A stretch of 64,000 nucleotides of DNA from Parabacteroides bouchesdurhonensis (GCF_900186615.1 NZ_LT896588.1:3418311-3482310); one strand, 5' to 3'; shown: positions 44,986 to 54,569, counted from the first letter of the stretch. Made by a program: numbers and translations. The notes: generated by a model from the sequence alone, not told the origin.

Positions 44986-46137
44986 TTAATTATTAGCACT
45001 CATGATAACAACACGGTTCCAATTATTTTCACCATAAGGTTGAACATCAGAACCCTTCCATTCAATTGTGATTTGATCTGAAGAAATACCGTATTTTTCG
45101 ATCAATTCTTTAGCAACAGCTTTAGCACGTTTTTCAGAAAGACCCATATTGTAATTAGAAGTACCTGTCTTCTTATCTGCATATCCAACCACCTTGATAG
45201 GAGTATTGTTATTCTTCATAAATTCTGCAGTATTATAGATGCTAATTTGTTGATTCTTATCTATCTTAGAGCTATTCAAACGGAAGTAAACTACATTATC
45301 TACATAGTTGTTTACAACTTCTGTTACAACTTCTTCACATTCAGGACAAGAAACAGGACGTTTGCTCAACTCATCGTTTGCTGCACGCAAAGAATTAACC
45401 TGATTATTCAAATCATTCAGCAATGCATAATCCATCGGTTGAAGAACTTCGAAATCAGTCTTGCCCAATTTGAATGTCAAACCAGCACTCAACTGTGCAA
45501 TACCGTCTGACAAATGTCCCATTGATACACGGTTGAATTGTTCATTCAACAAAGAACCCTGAGCTTCAACATTGATATCCACACGTTTGCTAACACGAAA
45601 TGCCATCAAAATACCAGCATTTAATGAAGGAGATTCTGATCTTGCAAATTCAGCTGCTTCTGTTGTTTTAAAACGTTGAGCATAACCAAGACCGACCCAA
45701 GGAATTAAACGAAATACTTTTGATTCTCTGTAAGGAGCCCAGAAATTTGTAACATCCCACAATAAATCTACGTGAGCTGCCATGTATTTATTATGTTGCA
45801 TCAATTGGGCATCGTCTCCCACAAAACCATGAAGAATACCACCGTTTAATTGAGTACGGAAAGCCAAATATGGATTAAACCATTTACCAAATGAGAATTG
45901 GGGAGCAAAATTCAAGCGATTACCAAAATCGGCCTTATTGTTTTGGTCGCCTAACAAAATGCTGGCACCTCCTGCAATAGAAATAAACCAATTATCTCCT
46001 GCCTTATTCTTTTTAAAATTTGTTTTATAACCTTTCTCCGTGCTAAAACCTATTTGAGGTTGGAATTCCTGTGCTGACACAGAGAATACGAAACCTGATA
46101 ATAATGCTAAAAGTAAAATCTTAGTTTTCATATTCAA
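44986..46137 (-). CDS. OmpA family outer-membrane protein
   Basis: A 383-residue protein with a signal peptide (ILLLALLSGFVFSVSA). The N-terminal half is an eight-stranded-type beta-barrel (FNPYLAFRTQLNGGILHGFV, VDINVEAQGSLL). A short coiled linker (LNNQVNSLRAANDELSKR) precedes a Cys pair (VSCPECEEV). The C-terminal peptidoglycan-binding OmpA domain contains VVGYADKKTGTSNYNMGLSE and AVAKELIEKYGI. It links the outer membrane to peptidoglycan. It has one of the best promoters in the window and is followed by a terminator, so it is monocistronic and probably abundant. Confidence 0.94.
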   Translation of the reverse strand: MNMKTKILLLALLSGFVFSVSAQEFQPQIGFSTEKGYKTNFKKNKAGDNWFISIAGGASILLGDQNNKADFGNRLNFAPQFSFGKWFNPYLAFRTQLNGGILHGFVGDDAQLMQHNKYMAAHVDLLWDVTNFWAPYRESKVFRLIPWVGLGYAQRFKTTEAAEFARSESPSLNAGILMAFRVSKRVDINVEAQGSLLNEQFNRVSMGHLSDGIAQLSAGLTFKLGKTDFEVLQPMDYALLNDLNNQVNSLRAANDELSKRPVSCPECEEVVTEVVNNYVDNVVYFRLNSSKIDKNQQISIYNTAEFMKNNNTPIKVVGYADKKTGTSNYNMGLSEKRAKAVAKELIEKYGISSDQITIEWKGSDVQPYGENNWNRVVIMSANN

Positions 46138-46186
46138 TAACTTTTAAATTAAACAATCAATTACCTAATAACGCTCGAAAACGGGA

Positions 46187-46217
46187 CAAAATTAACGCTT
46201 TTTTGAATTATAACAAA
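46187..46217 (-). promoter_or_regulatory. Strong promoter of the OmpA-family gene
   Basis: Minus strand TTTG (46217-46214), 19-base spacer, TAATTTTG (46194-46187). It fits the Bacteroidetes consensus at all fixed positions. The leader is about 45 bases. Confidence 0.8.
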
Positions 46218-46240
46218 TAAAAACTGTATTTTGTTTTCCC

Positions 46241-47392
46241 TTACTCAAAATAGTTCAAAATTTTATATCCGCCCTCTCTTAAGTAAGATTCCTTCTTCAT
46301 AAGCTTCACGTCTGATAACATCATATCCTCTATTAAAGTTTCTAAAGAATACTGAGGTTCCCACCCTAATTGTGTACGAGCCTTTGTAGCATCACCAATT
46401 AAAAGCTCCACCTCTGTCGGTCTAAAATACTGAGGATCAACACCAACAATCTCTTCACCTATACGCTTTTTCAGATCTTCCAAATAAACTTCACCAATTT
46501 TATTTTTAAATATTTTTTCATCAACAGAACGTAAAACAGCGACTTCATCAACACCCTCTCCATGAAAACTTACTTCCACTCCGATTTCGGCAAATGCCAT
46601 TTGTATAAAATCGCGGATCGTTGTAGTAATTCCTGTAGCAATCACATAATCGGACGGTTTTTCCTGTTGGAGAATTGCATGCATTGCACGAACATAATCC
46701 TTTGCATGTCCCCAATCTCGCTTAGAAGAAAGATTACCCATATAAACTTTCTTTTGCATATTTAAAGCAATACGAGAAATGGCACGCGTTACTTTACGCG
46801 TTACAAACGTTTCGCCTCTCAACGGAGACTCATGGTTAAACAAAATGCCATTGGATGCATGCATATTATAAGCCTCACGATAATTCACAGTAATCCAATA
46901 ACCATATAATTTAGCTACAGCATATGGACTTCTCGGATAAAATGGAGTTGTTTCTTTCTGAGGAACTTCTTGTACTAACCCATACAACTCGGAAGTTGAA
47001 GCCTGATAGATACGGCTTTTCGGGACCAGATTCAACAATCTGACAGCTTCCAAAATACGCAATACTCCCAACCCATCGGCATTTGCCGTGTATTCCGGAG
47101 TATCGAAACTCACCTTTACATGGCTCATCGCTGCCAGATTATATATTTCATCCGGTTGCACTTCCCCTATAATACGAGTCAGATTCAAACTATCAGTCAA
47201 ATCTCCATAATGCAGAATCAAGTTTCTGTCCTCAATATGCGGATCTTGATACAAATGATCTATTCTATCTGTATTAAACATCGAAGAGCGACGCTTGATG
47301 CCGTGCACTGTATATCCTTTTTTTATTAAATATTCTGCCAGGTAAGCACCATCCTGACCGGTAATTCCTGTTATTAAAGCAACTTTACCCAT
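46241..47392 (-). CDS. gmd: GDP-mannose 4,6-dehydratase
   Basis: A 383-residue short-chain dehydrogenase/reductase that converts GDP-mannose to GDP-4-keto-6-deoxymannose. Features: NADP-binding [14 protein letters not shown] (residues 7-20), the catalytic region [22 protein letters not shown] with the Tyr-x-x-x-Lys pair, and [20 protein letters not shown]. With the fcl gene 14 bases upstream it makes GDP-L-fucose, which Bacteroides adds to capsules and surface glycoproteins. It is the last gene of the rmlA-fcl-gmd run. Confidence 0.96.
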   Translation of the reverse strand: MGKVALITGITGQDGAYLAEYLIKKGYTVHGIKRRSSMFNTDRIDHLYQDPHIEDRNLILHYGDLTDSLNLTRIIGEVQPDEIYNLAAMSHVKVSFDTPEYTANADGLGVLRILEAVRLLNLVPKSRIYQASTSELYGLVQEVPQKETTPFYPRSPYAVAKLYGYWITVNYREAYNMHASNGILFNHESPLRGETFVTRKVTRAISRIALNMQKKVYMGNLSSKRDWGHAKDYVRAMHAILQQEKPSDYVIATGITTTIRDFIQMAFAEIGVEVSFHGEGVDEVAVLRSVDEKIFKNKIGEVYLEDLKKRIGEEIVGVDPQYFRPTEVELLIGDATKARTQLGWEPQYSLETLIEDMMLSDVKLMKKESYLREGGYKILNYFE

Positions 47393-47406
47393 TTTATCTG
47401 TCTATT

Positions 47407-48486
47407 TTATTGATTACTATTATTTAAATACCATTTATATAAACGATCTATTCCCTCATTTATTTCAATGGAATGATGCCAACCTAAAGAATGAAGTTTT
47501 GTCACGTCTGTTAATTTCCGGAGAGTACCGTCCGGTTTAGACGCATTAAACTTCAATTCACCCTGATAGCCTATATTCTCTTTTATAAGAGCAGCTACTT
47601 CTTTAATGGTCAGCTCTACTCCTGTTCCTATATTGATATGTGTGTTTCTTACTTCGCCTTCTTTAGGACAAACATCAGCAAAGTTTACATGTTCCATTAT
47701 ATAAACGGAAGCGTCCGCCATTTCTTCACTCCACAAAAATTCACGTAAAGGTTTTCCGGTTCCCCAAAGTTCCACTTTATTCCCTCGAATTCCATATTTG
47801 TCGAGAACAGCCAATATTTCCGATTCCGATGCAGAGCCGGAAACCGTTTCTACCGGACGAAAATCCAAATCCTTCCGAATGGAATTCCAATTTCTCTCGA
47901 ATAGGCATTTTCCAAGATGTATTTTCCGGATCATAGCAGGAAGCACATGGGAAGTCTCCAAATTAAAGTTATCATTCGGACCATAAAGGTTGGTCGGCAT
48001 AACAGCAATATAGTTTGTACCATACTGCAAGTTGTAACTCTCGCACATTTTTATACCGGCAATTTTGGCTATCGCATAGGGTTCATTTGTATATTCTAGC
48101 GGAGATGTCAGCAGGCAATTCTCCGGCATAGGCTGTGGAGCCTCACGCGGATAAATGCAAGTACTTCCCAAAAACAACAATTTCTTTACACCATTCTTAT
48201 AAGAAGCATGAATTACATTATTCTGAATCATCAAATTAATATAGATAAAATCGGCACGATAACGGCTATTCGCCATAATTCCTCCAACATGGGCAGCTGA
48301 AAGAAAAACATATTCAGGTTTTTCCGTCTCAAAAAAGTCATTAACAGCCCGCTGATCAGTCAAATCCAGCTCAGCATGTGTACGCAGCACAAAATTGGTA
48401 TAACCCTTGCCTTGTAAATTTTTCAATATAGCCGACCCTACCAGTCCACGATGTCCGGCTACAAATATCTTATTATCTTTATCCAT
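47407..48486 (-). CDS. fcl: GDP-L-fucose synthase
   Basis: A 359-residue SDR enzyme that epimerises and reduces GDP-4-keto-6-deoxymannose to GDP-L-fucose. Features: VAGHRGLVGSAI (NADP site), FLSAAHVGGIMANS, FLGSTCIYPREAPQPMPE, YTNEPYAIAKIAGIKMCE with Tyr-x-x-x-Lys, and WGTGKPLREFLWSEE. It includes an insert (NWNSIRKDLDFRPVETVSGS) that lengthens it over the E. coli enzyme; I remember this as usual in Bacteroides homologues. Lies between rmlA and gmd, gaps 20 and 14 bases. Confidence 0.96.
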   Translation of the reverse strand: MDKDNKIFVAGHRGLVGSAILKNLQGKGYTNFVLRTHAELDLTDQRAVNDFFETEKPEYVFLSAAHVGGIMANSRYRADFIYINLMIQNNVIHASYKNGVKKLLFLGSTCIYPREAPQPMPENCLLTSPLEYTNEPYAIAKIAGIKMCESYNLQYGTNYIAVMPTNLYGPNDNFNLETSHVLPAMIRKIHLGKCLFERNWNSIRKDLDFRPVETVSGSASESEILAVLDKYGIRGNKVELWGTGKPLREFLWSEEMADASVYIMEHVNFADVCPKEGEVRNTHINIGTGVELTIKEVAALIKENIGYQGELKFNASKPDGTLRKLTDVTKLHSLGWHHSIEINEGIDRLYKWYLNNSNQ

Positions 48487-48506
48487 TGTATTGTTACTTG
48501 ATCTTT

Positions 48507-49379
48507 TTATTTCAGTAAGTTCAGTAGATACTGCCCATATTGGTTCTTTGTCATCGGATGCGCTATCTCTTTCAGTCTATTAGCATCAATCCAACCCGAA
48601 CGATAAGCAATTTCTTCAAGGCAAGCCACCTTTAATCCTTGTCTCTTTTCTATCACCTCAACAAAAGTAGAGGCTTCGGAGAGAGAGTCATGCGTTCCTG
48701 TATCTAACCAGGCAAAACCGCGCCCCAAAAGTTGAACTTTCAATTCACCATCTTTCAGGAACTCCTGATTAACTGTTGTTATTTCCAATTCACCGCGTGC
48801 CGACGGCTTTATCTCTCTTGCCACTTTCTTTACCTTGTTTGGATAAAAATATAGCCCTACGACAGCATAATTAGACTTTGGCTCTTTTGGTTTCTCTTCA
48901 ATGCTCAACACATTACCTTCCGAATCAAATTCCGCCACACCATATCGTTCCGGATCATTCACATAATAACCAAAAACAGTTGCTTTCTGTTCTTTCTCTG
49001 CATTATGGACTGCCTCTTTCAGCATAGTCGTGAAACTCTGTCCATAGAAAATGTTATCACCCAATACTAAACATGCAGAATCATTTCCTATAAAATTCGC
49101 ACCTATAATAAATGCCTGTGCCAATCCGTCAGGCGAAGGCTGTTCAGCATATTCAAAACGGACGCCATAATCGGAACCATCACCCAACAAACGTCGAAAT
49201 CCGGGTAAATCCTGAGGTGTAGAAATGATCAATATTTCACGAATGCCAGCCAACATTAATACAGACACCGGATAATAAATCATCGGCTTATCATAGATAG
49301 GCAGAAGCTGCTTTGAAACACCTTTGGTAATTGGATATAGACGTGTACCCGAACCACCGGCTAAAACGATACCTTTCAT
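48507..49379 (-). CDS. rmlA: Glucose-1-phosphate thymidylyltransferase
   Basis: A 290-residue nucleotidyltransferase making dTDP-glucose from dTTP and glucose-1-phosphate. Features: [20 protein letters not shown] (residues 8-27), [28 protein letters not shown] with the metal-binding Asp, and GVAEFDSEG. It is the first gene of a run with fcl and gmd. The rmlB, rmlC and rmlD genes for dTDP-rhamnose are not in the window, so its product must be used elsewhere. Confidence 0.95.
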   Translation of the reverse strand: MKGIVLAGGSGTRLYPITKGVSKQLLPIYDKPMIYYPVSVLMLAGIREILIISTPQDLPGFRRLLGDGSDYGVRFEYAEQPSPDGLAQAFIIGANFIGNDSACLVLGDNIFYGQSFTTMLKEAVHNAEKEQKATVFGYYVNDPERYGVAEFDSEGNVLSIEEKPKEPKSNYAVVGLYFYPNKVKKVAREIKPSARGELEITTVNQEFLKDGELKVQLLGRGFAWLDTGTHDSLSEASTFVEVIEKRQGLKVACLEEIAYRSGWIDANRLKEIAHPMTKNQYGQYLLNLLK

Positions 49380-49405
49380 GGTTTATTTATCTGTTAATTT
49401 TAGGA

Positions 49406-49413
49406 CAAAGATA
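49406..49413 (-). promoter_or_regulatory. Promoter -7 box of the rmlA-fcl-gmd operon
   Basis: CAAAGATA reads TATCTTTG on the minus strand, 26 bases before the rmlA ATG. Confidence 0.65.
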
Positions 49414-49504
49414 TGTAAAATATTATAGAGGAAAGGGCTTTTAAAACTTTTCTTTCAAGCTGTTTGTTTCAATAATAAATCACAAAATTCAAAAACTATT
49501 CAAT

Positions 49505-50089
49505 ATGAAGACTTTTATTGATCAAATTGATTATGCAGTAAAAAACTGGTGGATGTCTTTGCTTGTCGGCATCCTTTATATCATTATTGCTATCTATTTA
49601 ATGTTCGCTCCTCTTGCTAGTTATATTGTACTGAGTATATTATTCAGCATATCGATGTTTGTCAGCGGATTGTTGGAAATAGCCTTTGCTTTCAGCAATA
49701 AAAAGATTATTTCCAGTTGGGGCTGGTATCTCACAGGAGGAATTGTGGATCTGATTTTGGGTATTCTTCTAATGGCTAACCCAGGATTGAGCATGAGTGT
49801 ATTACCATTTATTTTGGCATTCTGGCTAATGTTCCGTGGTTTTTCTGCAGCAGGATATTCCCTTGACTTAAAGCGTTATGGAACCCAAAACTGGGGTTGG
49901 TACATGGCTTTCGGCATTCTGGCAATACTTTGTTCCATAGGTATTATCTGGCAACCAGGTGCTGGCGCATTCACCCTTGTTTACCTGATCGCTTATGCCC
50001 TGCTTATCATCGGTATATTCCGTGTAATGCTTGGCATCGAACTAAAAAGTTTACACAAAAAGAATAAAGAAATGCGGGAAAAAGAGTAA
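49505..50089 (+). CDS. HdeD-like (DUF308) membrane protein
   Basis: A 194-residue inner-membrane protein with about six hydrophobic segments (WMSLLVGILYIIIAIYLMFA, IVDLILGILLMA and others) and an Arg/Lys-rich C-terminus (LHKKNKEMREKE). It matches the DUF308/HdeD family, named after an E. coli acid-resistance gene; in Bacteroidales the function is unknown. It stands alone between divergent rmlA and a strong downstream hairpin. No clear promoter box was found in the 125-base upstream gap. Confidence 0.85.
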   Translation: MKTFIDQIDYAVKNWWMSLLVGILYIIIAIYLMFAPLASYIVLSILFSISMFVSGLLEIAFAFSNKKIISSWGWYLTGGIVDLILGILLMANPGLSMSVLPFILAFWLMFRGFSAAGYSLDLKRYGTQNWGWYMAFGILAILCSIGIIWQPGAGAFTLVYLIAYALLIIGIFRVMLGIELKSLHKKNKEMREKE

Positions 50090-50112
50090 ACACTCCTGCA
50101 CTGACCTTACTA

Positions 50113-50163
50113 AGCCATACGGAACTGGACAGCCATCAAAGGCAACTTCGGAACCGTATGGCT
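50113..50163 (+). terminator. Terminator after the HdeD-like gene
   Basis: AGCCATACGG (50113-50122) and CCGTATGGCT (50154-50163) form a perfect 10-bp stem with a 31-base loop, followed by a T-run. Confidence 0.8.
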
Positions 50164-50198
50164 TTTTTATTATTTCTCAAAAAAACACTCTTTTTTTA

Positions 50199-50225
50199 TA
50201 GGGTTTTTACACGCCGGACGATCAT
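50199..50225 (+). promoter_or_regulatory. Possible ECF-sigma-dependent promoter
   Basis: TAGGGTTTTTAC (50199-50210) and, after CGC, CGGACGATCAT form a two-part motif. It resembles, from memory, promoters used by Bacteroidales ECF sigma factors (GGGTTTT-type -35, CGTC/CGAT-type -10). No TAnnTTTG box is present in this gap, unlike most genes here. The target gene starts at 50271 and the ECF sigma gene lies just downstream. Confidence 0.4.
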
Positions 50226-50270
50226 ATTAATATAAAACGAAACGAATATTCATTTTAAAATCATGTAAAT

Positions 50271-51527
50271 ATGAAGGCGTCATGTAAACAAACAGTAGGA
50301 TTTCTTCTGATTATTTTAATGCTTGTCAGTTTCACTCCGGCAAAAGCACAAGACAGTATTGGTGAATACATCACCATCAGTGGCATTGTAAAAGATAAGA
50401 ACAGTAAGAAACGGCTAGAATATGTTAATGTATCCATTCCCGGAAGTAACATCGGAACTATCACCAACAACGATGGTGAATTTCTCATCAAAATACAGAA
50501 ATCTTTGCAGGTGAAAAACGTGGAAATCTCACATATCGGATATAACAATTATATCATTCCGGTAAAAGAACAAAACCTAGCCAATGTTACAGTATTGTTA
50601 ACACCCAATGCCAATGTATTGCGTGAAGTAATTATCCACGGGCAAGATCCACGCTCCTTAGTAGAAGCAGCCATCAGCAAAATTCCTAAAAATTACAGTC
50701 CGGAAAGTAATCTGTTAACCGGATTTTATCGTGAAACGGCTCAAAAAGGACGTCGCTACATTAATATCTCGGAAGCCATCATAGACATTTACAAAACATC
50801 TTATAATCAAGATGTGAATCGCGACCGTGTACAAATTTACAAAGGACGCAAATTGCTAAGCCAGAAACAAAGCGACACGTTAGTAGTGAAACTACTTGGA
50901 GGCCCAAATCTTTCTGTCTATATCGACATAGTAAAGAATCCCGATGTATTACTTGACATGGAAACATTACCCTATTACACTTTCCGGATGGAAGAGGGTA
51001 CAATTATAGACAATAGACCTCATTATGTAATCAGTTTCCAACCCAATACAGTGCTGCCCTATGCTCTGCACTACGGCAAATTATATATCGATAAAGAAAA
51101 TCTGGCATTTAGTCGTGCCGAATTTAGCCTCAGCATGGACGACCGCAACAAGGCAACACAAGCCATCTTGAAAAAAAAGCCTTTCGGCCTGCGCTTTAAG
51201 CCCATAGAAGTCTCTTTCCTTGTCACCTATAAACAGCGCAATGGCATCAGTTATCTTAATTATATCCGTAATGAGGTACGTTTTAAATGCGATTGGAAAC
51301 GAAGACTGTTTTCTACCAATTATACCATTCTATCCGAAATGGTTGTCACGGACGGAAAAATACAAAAAGAAGGCATTCCATATAAAATGGCATTCAGACC
51401 CAATCAATCTCTTTCCGACAAAGTTGAAAATTTTATTGACGAAGATTTTTGGGGTGCATACAACATCATAGAACCGACAGAATCACTGGAATCGGCTGTT
51501 TATAAATTAAAGAAACAACACAAATAG
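50271..51527 (+). CDS. Exported CarboxypepD_reg-like protein, paralogue of the STN protein
   Basis: A 418-residue protein with a signal peptide (FLLIILMLVSFTPAKA). A carboxypeptidase regulatory-like domain at about 33-110 (ISGIVKDKNSKKRLEYVNVS, NDGEFLIKI, SHIGYNNYIIPV) is followed by a large beta-rich region of unknown fold (TGFYRETAQKGRRYINISEA, YIDKENLAFSRAEFS, YKQRNGISYLNYIRNEVRFK) ending near FIDEDFWGAYNIIEP. The last 280 residues align by eye with those of the protein at 52995-54557, but the STN domain is missing. There is no TonB-receptor barrel. An ECF-like promoter precedes it, so it may be the regulated output of the sigma/FecR module. Confidence 0.78.
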   Translation: MKASCKQTVGFLLIILMLVSFTPAKAQDSIGEYITISGIVKDKNSKKRLEYVNVSIPGSNIGTITNNDGEFLIKIQKSLQVKNVEISHIGYNNYIIPVKEQNLANVTVLLTPNANVLREVIIHGQDPRSLVEAAISKIPKNYSPESNLLTGFYRETAQKGRRYINISEAIIDIYKTSYNQDVNRDRVQIYKGRKLLSQKQSDTLVVKLLGGPNLSVYIDIVKNPDVLLDMETLPYYTFRMEEGTIIDNRPHYVISFQPNTVLPYALHYGKLYIDKENLAFSRAEFSLSMDDRNKATQAILKKKPFGLRFKPIEVSFLVTYKQRNGISYLNYIRNEVRFKCDWKRRLFSTNYTILSEMVVTDGKIQKEGIPYKMAFRPNQSLSDKVENFIDEDFWGAYNIIEPTESLESAVYKLKKQHK

Positions 51528-51545
51528 AGTCTGAATTTCTTTTCG

Positions 51546-51553
51546 TACTTTTG
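51546..51553 (+). promoter_or_regulatory. Promoter -7 box of the ECF sigma operon
   Basis: TACTTTTG matches TAnnTTTG and lies 29 bases before the sigma ATG. The regulator thus has a housekeeping promoter distinct from the ECF-like one at 50199. Confidence 0.55.
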
Positions 51554-51582
51554 AGAAAGTTTACCATGTAAAAACAACGGTT

Positions 51583-52128
51583 ATGTTAAACGAGCTGTTT
51601 ATTCTTGCTAAAATCAAAGAAGGAAACATAAAGGTTTTCGAAGCAATCTTCAAGCTTTATTACGCTCCTCTTTGTCTATATGCAGCTAGCATAACCGGAC
51701 AAATAGATATTGCGGAAGAAATTGTGCAGGATCTGTTTTACACCTTCTGGAAAGAACGGAACAAAATACAATTATTTCATTCCATAAAAAGTTATTTATA
51801 CGGAGCCGTACGTAACCGTTCCCTTCAATGGCTGGAACATCAGGAAGTAAGAAACAGATATAAAGCAACATTTCTGTTTGGAAAAAATGAAGACAAGTCC
51901 ATTTCTCCGCAAGAGCAACTGGAATATAAAGAATTGCAGGATTTAATAAACCAAACGCTTCTCCAATTACCAGAACGGAGACTCCGTATTTTTAAAATGC
52001 ATCGTTTCGAGGGAATGAAATATGCGGAAATAGCCTCCGCTCTTTCTCTCTCCGTCAAAACAGTGGAAGCAGAAATGACAAAAGCGCTTCAAACGCTTCG
52101 TAAAAAAATTGAATATTATACAGCATGA
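51583..52128 (+). CDS. ECF RNA polymerase sigma factor
   Basis: A 181-residue sigma-70 family factor of the extracytoplasmic type. Region 2 contains FEAIFKLYYAPLCLYAASIT and AEEIVQDLFYTFWKERNKI. Region 4 contains LLQLPERRLRIFKMHRFEGM and IASALSLSVKTVEAEMTKAL (helix-turn-helix). Its length and the downstream FecR gene are typical of Bacteroidales sigma/anti-sigma pairs. The last bases overlap the FecR ATG (ATGA), coupling their synthesis. Expected to be held inactive by FecR until an outer signal arrives. Confidence 0.95.
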   Translation: MLNELFILAKIKEGNIKVFEAIFKLYYAPLCLYAASITGQIDIAEEIVQDLFYTFWKERNKIQLFHSIKSYLYGAVRNRSLQWLEHQEVRNRYKATFLFGKNEDKSISPQEQLEYKELQDLINQTLLQLPERRLRIFKMHRFEGMKYAEIASALSLSVKTVEAEMTKALQTLRKKIEYYTA

Positions 52129-52979
52129 AAAAAGAAAAAAAACATATTATCCAAACAGAGCAAGCATGGGAGCACCTTTACAATCGGCTCCTACATGACG
52201 GATTATTTACGGAGTATGGAATACAACAAAGTAGCATTATTTCCAGTCTCCGTAAAATAAGCTGGGTCGCAATCTTTCTACTGCTTTGCATTTCAATAAT
52301 CACTCTATTTTATACGAACAGGCTAGGAGAAAAAACAGATACTACCCTTCTCACTCTTCAAAACAAAAAAGATGCTGCCACTTTAGTGAAGACTCTGGAA
52401 GACGGATCTATAGTTTACCTTGCCGATAACTCACAATTGCAATATCCCGAGCATTTCCAGACTGATAAAAGGATTGTTACCCTAAAAGGTGACGCTCTTT
52501 TCGACGTAAGCGGAAACAAAGAACGCCCATTCTTCATAGAAACGGATGACATGCAAATAGAAGTCCTTGGAACGGCCTTCAACATTATAAACAATGAAAA
52601 TAAACCTTTCGAATTGTCAGTCTTACGAGGGAGCGTAAAAGTTACTTCCATGCAAAACAAAACGAGCGTTCTGGTAAATGCAGGAGAGACAGTCACGCTT
52701 CTCGTACGACAGCTTCAAATAAACGCGACGCAGGATACCAAACAATTTGCACGCTATACACAACTAATGCAGTTCAAAGATGAACGGTTAGCAGATATTT
52801 TACGTGTTATAAATCTAACGAACCCAGAGATGCAAATACAAGCAACACCAGACATAGAAGACCACCGTCTTACAGTACGTTTCACCAATAATTCACCAGA
52901 TGAGATTGCAAGACTTTTATGTGCGGCATTAAATTTAAAATATACGCAAGATAAAAACACCTTATTCATAAAACCTTAA
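52125..52979 (+). CDS. FecR family anti-sigma factor
   Basis: A 284-residue single-pass inner-membrane regulator. The N-terminal cytoplasmic part (about 1-45) binds sigma. A transmembrane helix follows (WVAIFLLLCISIITLFY, about 47-63). The periplasmic FecR domain is at about 90-195 (LEDGSIVYLADNSQLQYPEH, VLGTAFNII, NAGETVTL) and a C-terminal DUF4974 domain at about 215-284 (FKDERLADILRVINLTNPEM). In classical systems the periplasmic part contacts the STN domain of a TonB-dependent transporter. Here the next gene, 15 bases on, encodes an STN protein without a barrel. Confidence 0.94.
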   Translation: MKKEKKHIIQTEQAWEHLYNRLLHDGLFTEYGIQQSSIISSLRKISWVAIFLLLCISIITLFYTNRLGEKTDTTLLTLQNKKDAATLVKTLEDGSIVYLADNSQLQYPEHFQTDKRIVTLKGDALFDVSGNKERPFFIETDDMQIEVLGTAFNIINNENKPFELSVLRGSVKVTSMQNKTSVLVNAGETVTLLVRQLQINATQDTKQFARYTQLMQFKDERLADILRVINLTNPEMQIQATPDIEDHRLTVRFTNNSPDEIARLLCAALNLKYTQDKNTLFIKP

Positions 52980-52994
52980 AATTTATCCGGCTAA

Positions 52995-54557
52995 ATGAAA
53001 CGGAAAGTGCCATATTTCGTAGCCTGCAGCTTTATCTGGTTTATGCTATTCATTACAGCATCCGCCCGAGCAGAAGGGAAAGACACGCTTGACTGCAAAA
53101 TAATACTGCTTAAAACTAAAGGAACAATATACCAAATGCTAGGAGAGGTAACCGAACGTTCCGGTTTCCTTTTCATCTATGACAGTAATATTCTGGACAA
53201 TGACCAAAGAATAAAACTGAAAAAGAAAGAATATACCATCCGTGAAGCCGTCCATGCAATCACCGGTCAAAACGATCTGAAAATGAAAATTATTGGCAAC
53301 CATATCCTATTATCACTCTATCAGAAGACAGATTCGGCAGCAAATGTCATCGACCAACCGTTAGCTGGACACAAAGAGAGTATCTATTTCGACGTAGAAG
53401 GAGTTTTACATGATAACTATACCCAAGAACCTATATCCTACGGGACAGTAGGAGTTAAAGAAGCAGGAGTCGGAACAATCACCAATCAAAATGGAGAGTT
53501 CAGACTCAGACTCCCCGACTCCCTACTTCATTCCACAATCTATTTCTCACATCTTGGGTACAAACCACAGGAAGTAAACAGCCAGCTACTAATCGGAAGG
53601 CACAATTTTCTTACTCTTGAGCCTCAAGTTATCCCCATTCAAGAAATCGTAGTAAGGCTGGTAAATCCCCGAAAACTCCTTCAAGACATGATCGATAAAC
53701 GTAATATCAATTACGCAAACCATCCTGCATACCTTACCACCTTTTATCGTGAAGGTGTAGAACATCGTAAAAAACTATCCAACCTTACCGAAGCAATATT
53801 CAAGATATACAAAACGCCCTATATGTCACCACATAAAGATCAGGTAAAACTACTAAAAATGCGCCGAATCAGCGATGAAAACGAAAAAGATTCGCTGATA
53901 GCAAAAATGAAGTCAGGAATTAACGCCTGCCTGTTACTGGATGTAATAAAAATATTACCTGATTTTTTCATGACAGACTATAACGACCAGTATAACTATA
54001 TCCATTCTGATATTACAGTGATAGACAACAGGCTGGCAAATGTTATTTCCTTTGAACAGAAAGCAAACGTAAAAGAACCACTCTATAAAGGAGCAATCTA
54101 TATTGATGCTGAAAATGACGCATTACTACGCGTATCCTTTGAATTCAATCCTCAATATGTTAAAGATGTCGGCAATATTCTCATCATAAAGAAAAGTAGG
54201 GATATCAAGATTATTCCTCAAAAAGTTTCTTATACTGTTACTTATAAGCCATGGAATAATACCTATTATATCAATCACATCAGAGGTGATTTAAATTTTA
54301 AAATTAAGAAAAGGAGAAAAATTTTTAACACAAATACACTTCATGTATGGTTTGAAATGGCCACCTGTCGGATAGATACGATAGACGTAAGACGATTTAC
54401 AAAACACGAAATACTGCCTACAAGAAGCATTTTTGCTGAAACAAATTTTATATACGACAAAGATTTCTGGGAAAATTTCAATGTCATTCTACCAGAAGAA
54501 AAACTCAACGAAGCGATCAGTAAAATATCGTCAAAGATTGAAGAGACAGGATATTAA
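52995..54557 (+). CDS. STN-domain protein with CarboxypepD_reg domain but no TonB barrel
   Basis: A 520-residue exported protein with a signal peptide (FVACSFIWFMLFITASARA). The STN signalling domain is at about 30-115 (IYQMLGEVTERSGFLFIYDS, KEYTIREAVHAITGQNDLKM, NHILLSL). A carboxypeptidase regulatory-like domain is at about 130-215 (GVLHDNYTQEPISYGTVGVK, QNGEFRLRLPD, SHLGYKPQEV). A beta-rich tail is shared with the protein at 50271-51527 (TTFYREGVEHRKKLSNLTEA, KDFWENFNVILPEE). No plug or 22-strand barrel follows, and the length excludes a SusC-like receptor. It is the third gene of the sigma-FecR operon, so it probably passes a periplasmic or surface signal to FecR. Ends in a strong terminator. 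Confidence 0.8.
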   Translation: MKRKVPYFVACSFIWFMLFITASARAEGKDTLDCKIILLKTKGTIYQMLGEVTERSGFLFIYDSNILDNDQRIKLKKKEYTIREAVHAITGQNDLKMKIIGNHILLSLYQKTDSAANVIDQPLAGHKESIYFDVEGVLHDNYTQEPISYGTVGVKEAGVGTITNQNGEFRLRLPDSLLHSTIYFSHLGYKPQEVNSQLLIGRHNFLTLEPQVIPIQEIVVRLVNPRKLLQDMIDKRNINYANHPAYLTTFYREGVEHRKKLSNLTEAIFKIYKTPYMSPHKDQVKLLKMRRISDENEKDSLIAKMKSGINACLLLDVIKILPDFFMTDYNDQYNYIHSDITVIDNRLANVISFEQKANVKEPLYKGAIYIDAENDALLRVSFEFNPQYVKDVGNILIIKKSRDIKIIPQKVSYTVTYKPWNNTYYINHIRGDLNFKIKKRRKIFNTNTLHVWFEMATCRIDTIDVRRFTKHEILPTRSIFAETNFIYDKDFWENFNVILPEEKLNEAISKISSKIEETGY

Positions 54558-54569
54558 CTCTTATAAATC

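Noticed and set aside
47868-47905. CCTTCCGAATG match to the dispersed elements A/B inside fcl
   Set aside because: It lies in well-conserved coding sequence of GDP-fucose synthase and lacks the second half of the element, so it is probably chance.
50271-51527. Interpretation of the CarboxypepD_reg-like protein as a truncated SusC-like transporter
   Set aside because: No plug motif or barrel remnant follows the regulatory-like domain, and the tail is shared with an intact paralogue at 52995-54557, so it is a family of its own rather than a fragment.
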